A DNA stretch of 64,000 bases from Leptolyngbya sp. FACHB-60 (GTDB lineage Bacteria; Cyanobacteriota; Cyanobacteriia; Phormidesmidales; Phormidesmidaceae): NCBI RefSeq assembly GCF_014695775.1, contig NZ_JACJOX010000063.1, positions 124,001 through 188,000 on the forward strand, given 5' to 3'. Within the stretch, counting starts at the first letter, position 1, and every line of letters starts with the position of its first letter. The notes beneath the pieces were generated by a model. The model did no database searches, had not been told where the DNA came from, and saw only the letters and a list, made by a program, of their open reading frames with translations. A program made the position numbers and the translations under genes. Positions 25,945 through 35,716 of this stretch are shown here, piece after piece.

Positions 25945-26607
25945 CTACGCTACCGCAGCGAACATGGCTTCATAGGGTTGAGGATTGGCGTTGTCTTGGG
26001 CAACAATTTCCACAATCTTGTTGCGCGACTGGGGCAGATATAGCGCTTCTACACAGACCTCAGCCACCTTCTGCCGGGTCACACTGCCCTCAGATAGCGT
26101 ATCTGCTGGGGCCATAACTAGGGTGCGGGTGTCGGTGTCGTCATCCTTGAGGCCGCCGGGTCGAACAATAGTGTAGGTAAGACCGCTAGCTTGCAGGTAG
26201 GCCTCAGCCTGGTGCTTCCAATACAGAATGAGAAAGAACAGATTGAGCGGGTGAAAAAAGCGTGAGGCGCAGAGCGACGACACCATCACAAAGTGCTCAA
26301 TGCCGGTTTCTTTAGCCACATCGATCAGGTTTTTGTTGCCTTCGTAGTCAACCTGGTAAGGGCCGGTGGGGTCAAAGCCGGGGCGAGCGCCGGTGGCCGA
26401 TAGCAGTACAGTGCAGCCTGCGATCGCCTTGCGAATGCTCTCCTTATCGGTGACGCTGCCTTCCATCAGCGTGACCTCAATGGGCAACTTTTCTCGGGCA
26501 GCGGCGGCATCGCGCACAAAGGCCACCACGGGCACGCCGCGACCCACGAGCTGGTTCACAATTTTTGAACCTGTGGCCCCAGTCGCCCCAGCAACAAATG
26601 CTTTCAC
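25945..26607 (-). CDS. Atypical SDR family NAD(P)-binding protein
   Basis: A 220-residue Rossmann protein: MKAFVAGATGATGSKIVNQL (glycine-rich dinucleotide motif), VTLMEGSVTD, LLSATGARPG, FVMVSSLCAS and YTIVRPGGL. These fit the atypical extended SDR group with NmrA/YwnB/Tic62-like members. The usual YxxxK is replaced by a YWKHQAEAYL segment, as in that group. Enzyme activity is not predictable; it may be a redox sensor or flavin/quinone reductase. Single gene on the minus strand. Confidence 0.85.
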   Translation of the reverse strand: MKAFVAGATGATGSKIVNQLVGRGVPVVAFVRDAAAAREKLPIEVTLMEGSVTDKESIRKAIAGCTVLLSATGARPGFDPTGPYQVDYEGNKNLIDVAKETGIEHFVMVSSLCASRFFHPLNLFFLILYWKHQAEAYLQASGLTYTIVRPGGLKDDDTDTRTLVMAPADTLSEGSVTRQKVAEVCVEALYLPQSRNKIVEIVAQDNANPQPYEAMFAAVA

Positions 26608-26819
26608 GGCTAATTCCCCGATAGTTATAGAACTGCTTTGATCTTACGGAAGGCGATATGAAAAGAAACCAACCCTAGGGCGGGTTACATGAAACCGTGA
26701 TAAGCATGACAGTTCTGAGGGGCACACTTGAGATACTAAAGCCTTAGGATGGTTAAGCCTGGGACGCAACCTTCGGCGCAATTATATTGTCTGATGTTGT
26801 TTAAGCAAGTGGTTGCACA

Positions 26820-27572
26820 GTGACTCTTGAATTCATGCCATCTGCCCAAAACCCTAACACCTCGTCCTTGCCAGAGGATGAGAAGGTTGGCGTTGAGGCG
26901 GCGATGGTCAACGAGCAAACTCCCCCGGTCACCGCTGACCATGCGGTCGGCCAAGCCCCCCATGCACAGGTACCCTTTGTAGACGGGGCCCTGCTGTTAG
27001 AAGGGCACTATGCCGGCAAAATGGACATGGCTGCCGACAGCGATACCGTCGGTCGCTACCTCAATAGCCACCGGGGGTGGTTTACCCGCTGCGCTCACCC
27101 GATGCAGGTAGAGCATATTTCAGACCACGGCTATGGGCTGGTGGTCGGGCGTTTCTCGGTGCTGGGCTATGAAGTGGAGCCCAAAGTGGGTTTATATCTG
27201 TCGCCCCTCGATCACCAGGTCTACCGCATTGATACGATTCCGGTGCCAGGGTACGTGCCTCCCGGCTACGATGTCGATTTTCATGCGGTGATGCGTTTGC
27301 AGGATGGCCCCATGGCCACCCCTCCCGCCACCAATTTGACTCAGGTTGACTGGGATCTGAGCCTGGCAGTCAAGATTCACATGCCGCGCCTGCTAAACTC
27401 GGTGCCGCGATCGCTGCTCAAGTCCTCGGGCGATCGCTTGCTCAACCAGGTGGTGCGCCAGGTCTCTAAGCGCCTCACCCGCAAGGTGCAGGAAGATTTT
27501 CACCACAGCTACAACCTGCCCTTGCCCGAGAGTTACCGGGGCCACCACTTTTGGTCAAACTGGGGCCGGTAA
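26820..27572 (+). CDS. DUF1997 family protein
   Basis: A 250-residue protein from a GTG. Residues about 70-240 (LNSHRGWFTRCAHPMQVEHI, then VGRFSVLGYEVEPKVGLYLS, VDWDLSLAVKIHMPRLLNSV) match DUF1997, conserved in cyanobacteria and plastids. The N-terminal 60 residues are Pro/Glu-rich and probably disordered, so an internal start such as Met6 or Met29 is possible. The fold resembles a lipid-binding/START-like or beta-rich domain; function unknown. Confidence 0.8.
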   Translation: MTLEFMPSAQNPNTSSLPEDEKVGVEAAMVNEQTPPVTADHAVGQAPHAQVPFVDGALLLEGHYAGKMDMAADSDTVGRYLNSHRGWFTRCAHPMQVEHISDHGYGLVVGRFSVLGYEVEPKVGLYLSPLDHQVYRIDTIPVPGYVPPGYDVDFHAVMRLQDGPMATPPATNLTQVDWDLSLAVKIHMPRLLNSVPRSLLKSSGDRLLNQVVRQVSKRLTRKVQEDFHHSYNLPLPESYRGHHFWSNWGR

Positions 27573-27719
27573 TTGGGCGGTGTCTACGACGGTCAGGCTT
27601 AGGCTAGACCTGAGGATAGTTTGAACTGGCAACACAAAGCGATCGCGGCCTAGGGGTTTCCTTTGAGCTGCGATCGCTAAAAACTTATTGCTTAGGACTT
27701 GCCTAAGTCGCCCCACGGA

Positions 27720-28199
27720 CTAGGAGCCAGCCGAGGCTTGAAGGTCAGTCAGCAGCCGTTGCACAATTTTCATGCCGGTAAAGGCTTGCCAGCTAAACAG
27801 CCCGACTAGCACCATGTTGAGGGTGATGTGGGTGAGCCGAGCCGTCTCACTGCCCTTCTGCATAAACGGCACTAGGGCGGCAGAGACAGCAATCAGGGTT
27901 GCCATACCCAGGCCTGCTAACAAGTGAGGCCCCACAAACAGCTTGCCAGCCTCTAAGTAGGTAGCCCCCATGCCACCCACGGTGCCAATCACCATCCAGG
28001 CCAGCAATACAGAGCCGACCTTGTGGTGCTTAAGGGCAAATTTACCTTTGATCAACTCTTTGCGGGTTTCGGCATCAGCCAGGCGGGTGCGGCGCGACTG
28101 AATCCCCAGGTAAAGGGCGTAAAGGGTCATCGCCAGCAGCAGCCACATGGTTACGGGGTGAACAAAGTTGAGCCAGGGTTGAATCGTGTCTAAGGTCAT
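27720..28199 (-). CDS. DUF4079 family membrane protein
   Basis: A 159-residue protein with four to five membrane helices. The landmarks FVHPVTMWLLLAMTLYALYL, LIKGKFALKHHKVGSVLLAW and RLTHITLNMVLVGLFSWQAF fit DUF4079, a cytochrome b561-like cyanobacterial family. Conserved His residues (in VHP, KHHK, LTHI) could bind haem or metal, by analogy. Function unknown. Stand-alone gene. Confidence 0.8.
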   Translation of the reverse strand: MTLDTIQPWLNFVHPVTMWLLLAMTLYALYLGIQSRRTRLADAETRKELIKGKFALKHHKVGSVLLAWMVIGTVGGMGATYLEAGKLFVGPHLLAGLGMATLIAVSAALVPFMQKGSETARLTHITLNMVLVGLFSWQAFTGMKIVQRLLTDLQASAGS

Positions 28200-28431
28200 G
28201 GGGCTCCGTTGTTGCGTTTTCCGGCGTTACATTTATTTAACAAAATTATAGGAGCACAGATTCTGGCTTGGCAAAGCATTGGATCAGAATGAGTCCAGAA
28301 TAAATAAGTTACCAGCAGGAACCTAAGTTCAGGGATAGCGCCGTGCAGGCCCAGGTCTGGGTTTTGCCCCATCCGTCACCCAGGGAGTATGGCCTCATTT
28401 GTTGTAGAGAAACCAGTTTTAGGGAGATGTC

Positions 28432-30198
28432 ATGCGGCGATTGACCAAAGGCCAGGCTCCGCCAACGCAGCGGTTTTTGATAGCATTACTGGCCAGTTTT
28501 TTGGGGGCGGTGCTACTCAGCCAGGGGGTTCCAGGGTTTGCAACCGAGCCTGCCGGGGTGGTGGAGCCAGCAGCAACGGTGCTGGCCAATGCCGAGGATG
28601 CGCTGCCGGTAGACCCAGCCGCGCGGCCCGAAAATACGCTGCCTACTCCATTCCCAGAGCAGCCTGACGGCACCCTAAAGCTGCCGCCCAAGGAACCCGA
28701 TATTCCCGAAATTCCTGGGGCTGGCTCTGAGGCCGTTCCAGCGGCGGCAGACATAGATGCCGATTCGACCTTAGGGCGGGCGCTGCTGCTGTCGGGCCTT
28801 TCGCCCGAGGTGGCCAAGCGCAGCGAAATTTTAATCGAGGCCGATCGCCTCTACCAAGCAGGCAATCGCGCCGATGCTGAACTCCTCTATCGGGCGGCCA
28901 AAGACCCAGAATGGCTGGCAGAAACAGGGCCAGAGCTGGCGATCGCCCCCCTCACCGACCCCGCTGAGCTACCTCCTGCTGGGCAGGTTTACTGGCGCGA
29001 GGCCCAGGCCGGGATCGAGTCCGAGTTCCCCAATCGGGTGCTGGTGCCCCTAGAGCTACTGGTGGAGAACTACCCCGAGTTTTTGCCGGGGCAGGCCCTC
29101 TACGCCCGCTACCTGGTGCAGCATGATCGGGCCGACGAGGCGGCTCGGGTGCTGGATGGGGCGATCGCCCGCTATCCCTATAACCCCGACCTGCTCAAGG
29201 CCCAGGCTGAGGTGCAGATGGCCCGCGAACAGTGGATTGAAGCCGCCATTACCGCTAACCAGTTCGCCATCCTCAACCCCGAGCACCCCGAAGCCGAAGC
29301 CATGGGTGCCCTGGCCCGGCAGAACCTCGATCGCTTTCGCGGCGAGACGAACCAGACCCTAACCCGCAACTTGATATCAAACATTGTCACTGGAGCAGCG
29401 GGGTATATTCTCACCGGGGGGTTGCTGGGGCCGTTTAGCGCGATTAATTCCGGCATTTTGCTCATGCAGGGCGAAAGCGGTTTGGGCAATCAGGTGGCTG
29501 AGCAGGTGAAGCGACAACTGCCCATTGTTGATGATCCTGAAATTCGCGCCTACGTGAACGACATGGGTCAGCGGCTAGCCGCCTTGGCCGGACGCGACGA
29601 GTTTGATTACACGTTTGAGGTGATCATGGATGATAGCCTCAACGCCTTTGCTCTGCCCGGCGGCAAAATTTTCCTAAATGCTGGAGCGATTACCAAAAGC
29701 CACTCTGAAGCCGAACTGGCTGGTTTGGTCGGCCATGAACTGGCCCACGCGGTGCTCTCCCACAGCTTTCAGATGGTGACCCAGGGCAACCTTACCGCCA
29801 GTCTGGCCTCGTTTATTCCCATTCCTGAGGTGGCCAACATCGCCGCTGGGCTGGTGGTGTCGAGCTACTCCCGCGACATGGAGCGCCAGTCAGATATCTT
29901 GGGCACTAAGCTGCTGGCCACTAGCCGCTACGCCGCTGACGGCCTGCACAATCTGATGATTACCCTCGAAGACGAGGTCGGCAACCAGGGCGTGGCCTGG
30001 TTTGCCTCGCACCCCAATCCGAGCGATCGCGTCAGCTACCTCAAGCAGCTGATCGACCAGGGCGGCTTCGACCGCTACGCCTACGAAGGGGTCGAAACTC
30101 ACCTAAAGATGCGCTACAAAATGAACCAGCTAATCACTCAATACAAACTGGAGCAAGGCATTCCAGAAGATGAGCCAATTCAGGATAGGCGGCGCTAA
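28432..30198 (+). CDS. M48 family metalloprotease with TPR-like region
   Basis: A 588-residue protein. A signal peptide is likely (basic start, then FLIALLASFLGAVLLSQGVP). Residues about 120-300 form TPR-like helical repeats; a hydrophobic segment near 320-345 may touch the membrane. The peptidase M48 domain has HELAH with His435, Glu436 and His439, then a downstream Glu in YSRDMERQSDILG. The layout resembles BepA/YfgC-like periplasmic proteases that act on outer-membrane assembly, though in BepA the TPR is C-terminal. Probably periplasmic protein quality control. Confidence 0.85.
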   Translation: MRRLTKGQAPPTQRFLIALLASFLGAVLLSQGVPGFATEPAGVVEPAATVLANAEDALPVDPAARPENTLPTPFPEQPDGTLKLPPKEPDIPEIPGAGSEAVPAAADIDADSTLGRALLLSGLSPEVAKRSEILIEADRLYQAGNRADAELLYRAAKDPEWLAETGPELAIAPLTDPAELPPAGQVYWREAQAGIESEFPNRVLVPLELLVENYPEFLPGQALYARYLVQHDRADEAARVLDGAIARYPYNPDLLKAQAEVQMAREQWIEAAITANQFAILNPEHPEAEAMGALARQNLDRFRGETNQTLTRNLISNIVTGAAGYILTGGLLGPFSAINSGILLMQGESGLGNQVAEQVKRQLPIVDDPEIRAYVNDMGQRLAALAGRDEFDYTFEVIMDDSLNAFALPGGKIFLNAGAITKSHSEAELAGLVGHELAHAVLSHSFQMVTQGNLTASLASFIPIPEVANIAAGLVVSSYSRDMERQSDILGTKLLATSRYAADGLHNLMITLEDEVGNQGVAWFASHPNPSDRVSYLKQLIDQGGFDRYAYEGVETHLKMRYKMNQLITQYKLEQGIPEDEPIQDRRR

Positions 30199-30311
30199 GT
30201 CAGGCTTTTCCAAGGACTAGCGCATCCTACTGTGTTCTCGGTCTCAGCTAACGGCAAAGCCAATTAGCTGTTGAAACCAGCGCAGAACCGTGCAAACGTC
30301 TTAGCGAACGT

Positions 30312-31109
30312 TTACCCCACGATCGCCGCTAACAGCAGCACCACCCCCAGCGCAAAGCACCCCACCATTGACCAAAACGCAATTTTGGCGCTTTGATCAA
30401 CGCTCTTGGTAATGGCTTCGTGGGATTTCAGCGTAATGATGTAGGGTTGGTCGTCCTGGGCGGGTTTTTCAATGGCGATGGTGCCGGTGCGATCGCTCGC
30501 CATGCCCACCACTAGCAGCGGCCGATCGAGCGGCAGAACGGTTTCCCGATAGCGATAGCCCAGAGTGCGGCGGGGGCCGCTGATACTGTCTTCCCCCAGC
30601 GCTAGCGAAAACGGGCCAAAGGAGAGCATGCCCCCCGCCGGGTTGCCCGGCCGAAATTCGTCCAGCACCTCCACTGGCTCGATCTTGGCCTCTTCAGGAT
30701 CCACTCGCACCTGCCCCGACGGATCTACCAGGTCGAAGGGAATGCGCTGACTGTGCTCGCTGATGGTTTCTGAACCCCGCTGGGTGCTGGTCGTGACTTT
30801 GCCGTCACTGTCTTTCTGACGCACGGTTTCTTCGTACTCGCGCACCACGGTGCTGGTGTAGCAGACGCAGGGAACTGCCTTAAATTCTGAAGTAAGTGGT
30901 GTGGTTGTTTTGACGGTGCCCCGCAGCCACACGTAGTCACGCCAGTCGCCGCCGCCAATTTCCTTTGAGACGGCAGTAGCGCTGGCCTCTAGGTCTGCCG
31001 CCTGACAGGCACGGGCCAGTTTGAGCTGACGACAGCGGCGCTGCTGGCGGTTTTGCACCCACCCGAGCACGGCCCCAGCGATAATGAGAATAATGCCTGC
31101 GATCGCCAT
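30312..31109 (-). CDS. GIDE-domain (MULAN-like) membrane protein
   Basis: A 265-residue protein using the Met at 31109, which directly precedes the first membrane helix; a longer frame reaches 31124. An N-terminal helix (MAIAGIILIIAGAVLGWVQN) and a C-terminal hydrophobic region flank a GIDE-type beta domain: WLRGTVKTTTPLTSEFKAVP, VCYTSTVVREYEETVRQ, FDLVDPSGQVRVDPEEAKIE, GYRYRETVLPLDRPLLVVGM. Eukaryotic relatives are mitochondrial E3 ligases, but the bacterial proteins lack the RING. Function in bacteria unknown. Confidence 0.75.
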   Translation of the reverse strand: MAIAGIILIIAGAVLGWVQNRQQRRCRQLKLARACQAADLEASATAVSKEIGGGDWRDYVWLRGTVKTTTPLTSEFKAVPCVCYTSTVVREYEETVRQKDSDGKVTTSTQRGSETISEHSQRIPFDLVDPSGQVRVDPEEAKIEPVEVLDEFRPGNPAGGMLSFGPFSLALGEDSISGPRRTLGYRYRETVLPLDRPLLVVGMASDRTGTIAIEKPAQDDQPYIITLKSHEAITKSVDQSAKIAFWSMVGCFALGVVLLLAAIVG

Positions 31110-31432
31110 ACTGCTCTCCCGCAATGCTGTCAGCTCTGACTATCAGCTTGCCCAGACGCAACACCCGAAACCCTGCCCCTTAACGAATTTGCACGAAAGG
31201 CTTTTCTGCTAGCGTTATCTATCGAAAGGTTTTGTTGCAAAACTTAAAGCCTTGCCGACTGTCTTAAAAGCCCTGATACACTGACATTTAGCGATTCATT
31301 GGACAGTTGTCCTTTTCTCTGTTCTCAGGATGTGAATTAGTCCAGAGCGTCAGAGTTGCAAAGACTGCTTCCCCTTAGCATCGCCCGCCGGGAGATAGAC
31401 CGGCTCACGTTCACCGCGCCATCGAAGGACTC
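31110..31432. promoter_or_regulatory. Divergent promoter region upstream of acsF
   Basis: A 323-base gap between the divergent GIDE gene and acsF. A possible but poor plus-strand promoter is TTGCCG (31252-31257) with TACACT (31277-31282), spacer 19. The strip GTTGCAAAACTTAAAGCCTT is AT-rich. The region probably carries the control of the tetrapyrrole gene; no riboswitch was recognised. Confidence 0.35.
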
Positions 31433-32509
31433 ATGGTAGATTCCCTTAAAAAGCCTGAATTACAAGAGATTCGCCCAGGGGTAAAGTCTCCCGCTAAAGA
31501 CACCATTCTCACCCCTCGGTTTTATACCACCGACTTTGACGAGATGGCCGCCATGGACCTCTCCATCAACGAAGACGAGATGCTTGCCATCCTCGACGAG
31601 TTGCGGGCTGACTACAACCGTCACCACTTCGTCCGCAGCGAGGTCTTTGACCAGTCTTGGGACTGTGTCACCGGCGAAACCCGGCAGGTGTTTGTAGAAT
31701 TTCTGGAGCGCTCCTGCACCTCTGAGTTCTCTGGCTTTTTGCTCTACAAAGAATTGAGCCGTCGCCTCAAGGGCAAAAACCCTCTGCTGTCTGAGTGCTT
31801 TGAGCTGATATCGCGCGACGAAGCGCGTCACGCGGGCTTTCTCAACAAGGCCATGGCTGACTTCAACATGCAGCTAGACCTGGGCTTTTTAACCAAGAGC
31901 AAAGACTACACCTTCTTTAAGCCCAAGTTCATCCTCTACGCCACTTACCTGTCAGAGAAGATTGGCTACTGGCGCTACATCACCATCTTCCGCCACCTCG
32001 AGTCTCACCCTGAAAACGAGATCTACCCCATTTTCCGGTTCTTTGAGAACTGGTGCCAAGACGAAAACCGCCACGGCGACTTCTTCTCTGCCTTCATGAA
32101 GTCCCAGCCCAAAATTCTCAACGACTGGAAGGCCAGGCTGTGGTGCCGCTTCTTCCTGCTGTCGGTGTTTGCCACCATGTACCTCAACGATCTCCGGGCC
32201 AGAGGTTTTTACGAATCCCTCGGGTTGAATGTCCGTGAGTACGACATCGAAGTCATCGAGAAAACCAACAAGACCGCTGGTCGAGTGTTTCCAGTGACGC
32301 TGAATGTCGAGCACCCCAGCTTCTTTAAGCGATTGGATGTGGCTGCCGCTGCTAACTCCAAGTTGAGCAAGATTGCTGAGTCGAATCAGCCTAAGCCGCT
32401 GAAGAAGCTGCAACAACTGCCTCACATTGCCACTATCGGCTGGCAGCTGGTGCAGCTCTACTTCCTCAAACCCATAGACGCCATGGCGACACGCGGCCAG
32501 GTGCGCTAG
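31433..32509 (+). CDS. acsF: Mg-protoporphyrin IX monomethyl ester oxidative cyclase
   Basis: A 358-residue diiron enzyme that closes the fifth ring of chlorophyll using O2 (AcsF/ChlA family). Iron ligands are visible in two pairs: Glu98 in CTSEFSGFLLYKE and EARH (130-133), then the later Glu and ENRH (211-214). Length and the N-terminal KDTILTPRFYTTDFDEMAAM are typical of the family. It is monocistronic with a terminator after it. Its presence marks an oxygenic phototroph. Confidence 0.95.
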   Translation: MVDSLKKPELQEIRPGVKSPAKDTILTPRFYTTDFDEMAAMDLSINEDEMLAILDELRADYNRHHFVRSEVFDQSWDCVTGETRQVFVEFLERSCTSEFSGFLLYKELSRRLKGKNPLLSECFELISRDEARHAGFLNKAMADFNMQLDLGFLTKSKDYTFFKPKFILYATYLSEKIGYWRYITIFRHLESHPENEIYPIFRFFENWCQDENRHGDFFSAFMKSQPKILNDWKARLWCRFFLLSVFATMYLNDLRARGFYESLGLNVREYDIEVIEKTNKTAGRVFPVTLNVEHPSFFKRLDVAAAANSKLSKIAESNQPKPLKKLQQLPHIATIGWQLVQLYFLKPIDAMATRGQVR

Positions 32510-32551
32510 AGGGCATTAGCCATTTATCGGAACGCTATCCTCGTTTCCCCC

Positions 32552-32586
32552 AGCGGTTTTGCTCTTTGAGTGAGGCCGCTTTTTTT
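32552..32586 (+). terminator. Rho-independent terminator of acsF
   Basis: Stem AGCGGTTTTGCTC with GAGTGAGGCCGCT (13 pairs, several G-T wobbles), loop TTT, then seven T residues. Confidence 0.8.
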
Positions 32587-32666
32587 GCCTGTCCACCGGG
32601 TGGCAGCGCTGCTGGACGAAGGCGGTAAGATGCATAGGATTCATTGTGTGAGCTAGGAGCCGCCGA

Positions 32667-33551
32667 GTGGTGTTGACAAAAACTCAACTGTTGCGTCTGG
32701 GGGGCTGTCTGGCAGTGTTTGGAGTTGGGCAGAGTGCAATGGCGCTTGAGGGGCAACCTAATGTTGCTGGGGAGGTTGTGCCTACAAGGCCTGTTCTTGC
32801 AGACCCCCCTAATCTGGCAGCGTCTGGCCTAGCCCTTTGCCCTCAGACCGTCGATTTTGTGAAATCTTGTACGGTTTCCTTGGAGGCGACCCTGCCAACA
32901 GTTAGCGCCGTTACCCCAGAAACACTCGCCCTCGAACCTGAGGCAGTGGCCCCTACCCTCGACCTTGACCCGGCTGTGATTGAAGCCAGCCCTACACTCC
33001 AGCGCTGGTTAGAAGATGTGCCCGATGTGGCCGACGAGATTCGTCACCGACCTAGCTTTCGCACCAGGCTGCGGGTGGGCTATGCCCAGTTTCCCTCTAC
33101 AGGGCAAATTGGCGGTTTTGGGGCAGCGCTCGAAGACGTATTTGTGGCGCCGGGCACAGGCCTCGCCGCCAGCGTTGACTACAGCCGCAGCTGGAATGGC
33201 CAGCGCGAATCTTATGGCGGTGAGGCGCGGTACTACCTGCTGCCTTTGGGCGGCTATTTCAACCTTGCGCCCACGGTGGGCTATCGCTCTCTCAGCACCC
33301 CGTCTTACCAGACCGACGGGCTAGATGTGGGCCTGCGCCTGATGCTGGTGCCCTCGCGGGGTGGCGGTGCCGATTTGGCCCTGAGCCAGCGCTGGGTGGC
33401 ACCGGGCAGTGAAAGTGAGGTGGGGATTACGAGCCTAGCGATCGGCTATGCCGTGACTCGTCAGCTGCGGCTGGGCACCGATTTTCAGCGGCAAAACTCT
33501 CGTTTTGGCCAAGACAGCCGCGTCGGAGTTTCTTTAGAACTGTTGCTCTAG
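32667..33551 (+). CDS. Exported protein with beta-barrel-like C-terminal half
   Basis: A 294-residue protein from a GTG. A signal peptide ends near residue 26 (LGGCLAVFGVGQSAMALEG). Residues 30-130 are Pro/Ala-rich with two Cys (ALCPQTVDFVKSCT) that may pair. From residue about 135 the sequence alternates as amphipathic beta strands (RLRVGYAQFPSTGQIGGFGA, GEARYYLLPLGGYFNLAPTV, VGLRLMLVPSRGGG) and ends SRVGVSLELLL, like an outer-membrane barrel. Ten or so strands would fit. Function unknown. Confidence 0.7.
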   Translation: MVLTKTQLLRLGGCLAVFGVGQSAMALEGQPNVAGEVVPTRPVLADPPNLAASGLALCPQTVDFVKSCTVSLEATLPTVSAVTPETLALEPEAVAPTLDLDPAVIEASPTLQRWLEDVPDVADEIRHRPSFRTRLRVGYAQFPSTGQIGGFGAALEDVFVAPGTGLAASVDYSRSWNGQRESYGGEARYYLLPLGGYFNLAPTVGYRSLSTPSYQTDGLDVGLRLMLVPSRGGGADLALSQRWVAPGSESEVGITSLAIGYAVTRQLRLGTDFQRQNSRFGQDSRVGVSLELLL

Positions 33552-33621
33552 CAATTGTTGCTACAGGGTGGGTATCAATAGAGGTCTGCAAAGCTCCTAA
33601 GGTGTGCCAGTTCAACACAAA

Positions 33622-33653
33622 AAAAGGTGGAGAGCGATCGCTCTCCACCTTTT
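33622..33653. terminator. Bidirectional terminator with HIP1 octamer at its centre
   Basis: A perfect 32-base palindrome: AAAAGGTGGAGA, GCGATCGC, TCTCCACCTTTT. It lies between convergent genes ending at 33551 (+) and 33695 (-), so it can stop both. Confidence 0.9.
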
Positions 33654-33694
33654 AGCTAGCCGAAGCAAGGCTGTGGGCTAGGGCAGGTGCCCAG

Positions 33695-35605
33695 TTAGTT
33701 CGAGCCGGGTTCAGAAAACTCGGCATCGATTACATCGTCGCCACCGGAGCTATCGCCAGGGGTAGCGTCGGGGCCAGGGGCTGCACCACCGGCGGCGTCG
33801 CCAGCAGCCTGCTGATACAGGTTGGTGCTAATGCCATAGAGGGTCTGTTGCAGTTCGCCGGTGAGGGTTTTGATGGTGTCAAAGTCCTCGGCTTCAATGG
33901 CGGTTCTCAGCGCCTTGATCTGCTCCTCAGCTTTCTCTTTGTCGGCAGCGGGCACCTTGTCACCCATGTCGGTGAGCTGCTTCTCGGCCTGGTAGGTGAG
34001 CGAGTCAGCCTGGTTCTTGAGGTCGATGCGCTCACGACGCTCTTTGTCAGCGGCGGAGTTGGCCTCGGCATCCTTCACCATGCGCTCGACCTCGTTCTCG
34101 TCGAGGGTGGAAGCCCCCGAGATGGTGATGGTCTGCTCTTTGCCGGTGCCCTTGTCTTTGGCGGTGACATTGAGAATGCCGTTGGCGTCAATGTCAAAGA
34201 TCACCTCGACTTGGGGCACACCACGGGGCGCGGGGGGAATGCCAGAGAGCTGGAAGTTACCCAAGCTCTTGTTATCGCTGGCCATTTCACGCTCGCCCTG
34301 GAGCACCTTAATTTCCACGTTGGTTTGGCCGTCTTGGGCGGTGGAGAACACCTCCGACTTCTTAGTGGGAATGGTGGTGTTGCGGGTGATCAGCTTGGTC
34401 ATCACGCCGCCAAGGGTTTCCACACCCAGAGACAGGGGGGTAACATCGAGCAGCAGAATGTCTTTGACTTCACCGGCCAGCACGCCACCTTGAATAGCAG
34501 CCCCTACAGCTACGACCTCGTCAGGGTTGACGGTTTCGTTAGGCTCTTTGTCAAGGGTGCGCTTGACCACGTCTTTGATGGCGGGAATGCGGGTGGAACC
34601 ACCTACCAGCACCACTTCGTCAATGGCGGTTTTGGCTATCTTGGCATCCTTTAGGGCCTGCTCGACGGGGATGCGGCAGCGATCGATCAGATCGGCGCAC
34701 AGCTCCTCGAATTTACCTCGGGTGAGGGTCATTTCCAGGTGCTTAGGGCCGTCCTGGGTGGCGGTGATAAAGGGCAGGTTAATCTCTGCCTGGGTGACGC
34801 TCGACAGCTCGATTTTGGCTTTTTCAGCGGCTTCAGTCAGGCGTTGCAGGGCCTGCTTATCTTTGCGCAGTTCGATGCCTTCCATCTTTTGAAACTCGCC
34901 CGCCAAGTAGTCAACGATCTTCTTGTCGAAGTCGTCGCCACCCAGGTGGGTGTCGCCAGAGGTAGCCAGTACTTCAAATACGCCGTCGCCCACTTCAAGA
35001 ATGGAGACGTCGAAGGTACCACCGCCAAGGTCAAAGACCAAGATGGTTTCGTTGCTCTTGCGATCGAGACCGTAGGCTAGCGACGCAGCGGTCGGCTCGT
35101 TGATGATACGCAACACTTCGAGACCAGCAATTTTACCGGCGTCTTTGGTGGCCTGGCGCTGGGAGTCGTTGAAGTAGGCCGGCACAGTAATTACGGCCTG
35201 GGTGACTTTTTCGCCCAGGTATTTGCCGGCATCGTCGGCTAGCTTGCGCAAAATTTGAGCCGAAATTTCTTCGGGCGAAAATTGCTGGCCTGCCTGGGGA
35301 CAGTCAATTTTGACGTTGTTGCCAACATTCATCACTTTGTAGGCGACTTCGGTCGACTCGGTGGTGACTTCGTCGAAACGACGACCGATGAAGCGCTTGA
35401 CCGAGTAAAAGGTGTTCTCGGTGTTCATCACCGCTTGGCGCTTGGCGATTTGGCCAACGAGGCGATCGCCGTTCTTTGCATAGGCGACGACCGAGGGCGT
35501 AGTGCGAAAGCCTTCAGCGTTAGCGATAACGGTGGGCTTGCCCCCTTCCATGACGGCAACCACTGAGTTTGTGGTGCCTAGGTCGATTCCAACTACTTTA
35601 CCCAT
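33695..35605 (-). CDS. dnaK: Molecular chaperone DnaK (Hsp70)
   Basis: A 636-residue Hsp70. It opens MGKVVGIDLGTTNSVVAVME; other landmarks are VPAYFNDSQRQATKDAGKIA, IINEPTAASLAYGLD, LVFDLGGGTFDVSILEVGDG, VLVGGSTRIPAIKDVVK and LDVTPLSLGVETLGG, with the helical lid and a Gly/Ala/Asp-rich tail ending VIDAEFSEPGSN. No grpE or dnaJ lies next to it, which fits the scattered dnaK paralogues of cyanobacteria. This is the DnaK2-type housekeeping form by N-terminal sequence, with modest confidence. The element's J-domain protein at 8251 could recruit it. Confidence 0.95.
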   Translation of the reverse strand: MGKVVGIDLGTTNSVVAVMEGGKPTVIANAEGFRTTPSVVAYAKNGDRLVGQIAKRQAVMNTENTFYSVKRFIGRRFDEVTTESTEVAYKVMNVGNNVKIDCPQAGQQFSPEEISAQILRKLADDAGKYLGEKVTQAVITVPAYFNDSQRQATKDAGKIAGLEVLRIINEPTAASLAYGLDRKSNETILVFDLGGGTFDVSILEVGDGVFEVLATSGDTHLGGDDFDKKIVDYLAGEFQKMEGIELRKDKQALQRLTEAAEKAKIELSSVTQAEINLPFITATQDGPKHLEMTLTRGKFEELCADLIDRCRIPVEQALKDAKIAKTAIDEVVLVGGSTRIPAIKDVVKRTLDKEPNETVNPDEVVAVGAAIQGGVLAGEVKDILLLDVTPLSLGVETLGGVMTKLITRNTTIPTKKSEVFSTAQDGQTNVEIKVLQGEREMASDNKSLGNFQLSGIPPAPRGVPQVEVIFDIDANGILNVTAKDKGTGKEQTITISGASTLDENEVERMVKDAEANSAADKERRERIDLKNQADSLTYQAEKQLTDMGDKVPAADKEKAEEQIKALRTAIEAEDFDTIKTLTGELQQTLYGISTNLYQQAAGDAAGGAAPGPDATPGDSSGGDDVIDAEFSEPGSN

Positions 35606-35716
35606 ATTGTCTTTGCTCCGGCTTGACAGCTATATCATCTATAGTGCTTGCTCAAGCCATTTCTCTGAAGGAGGGGATACCGAACCGCGGAAGGCGGGGT
35701 ATGGGGTAGAGGAGTA

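Noticed and set aside
33848..34654. Long antisense open frame (268 codons) across dnaK
   Set aside because: It lies wholly inside dnaK in the opposite strand, has no ribosome site, and its composition is what GC-rich antisense frames of Hsp70 give.
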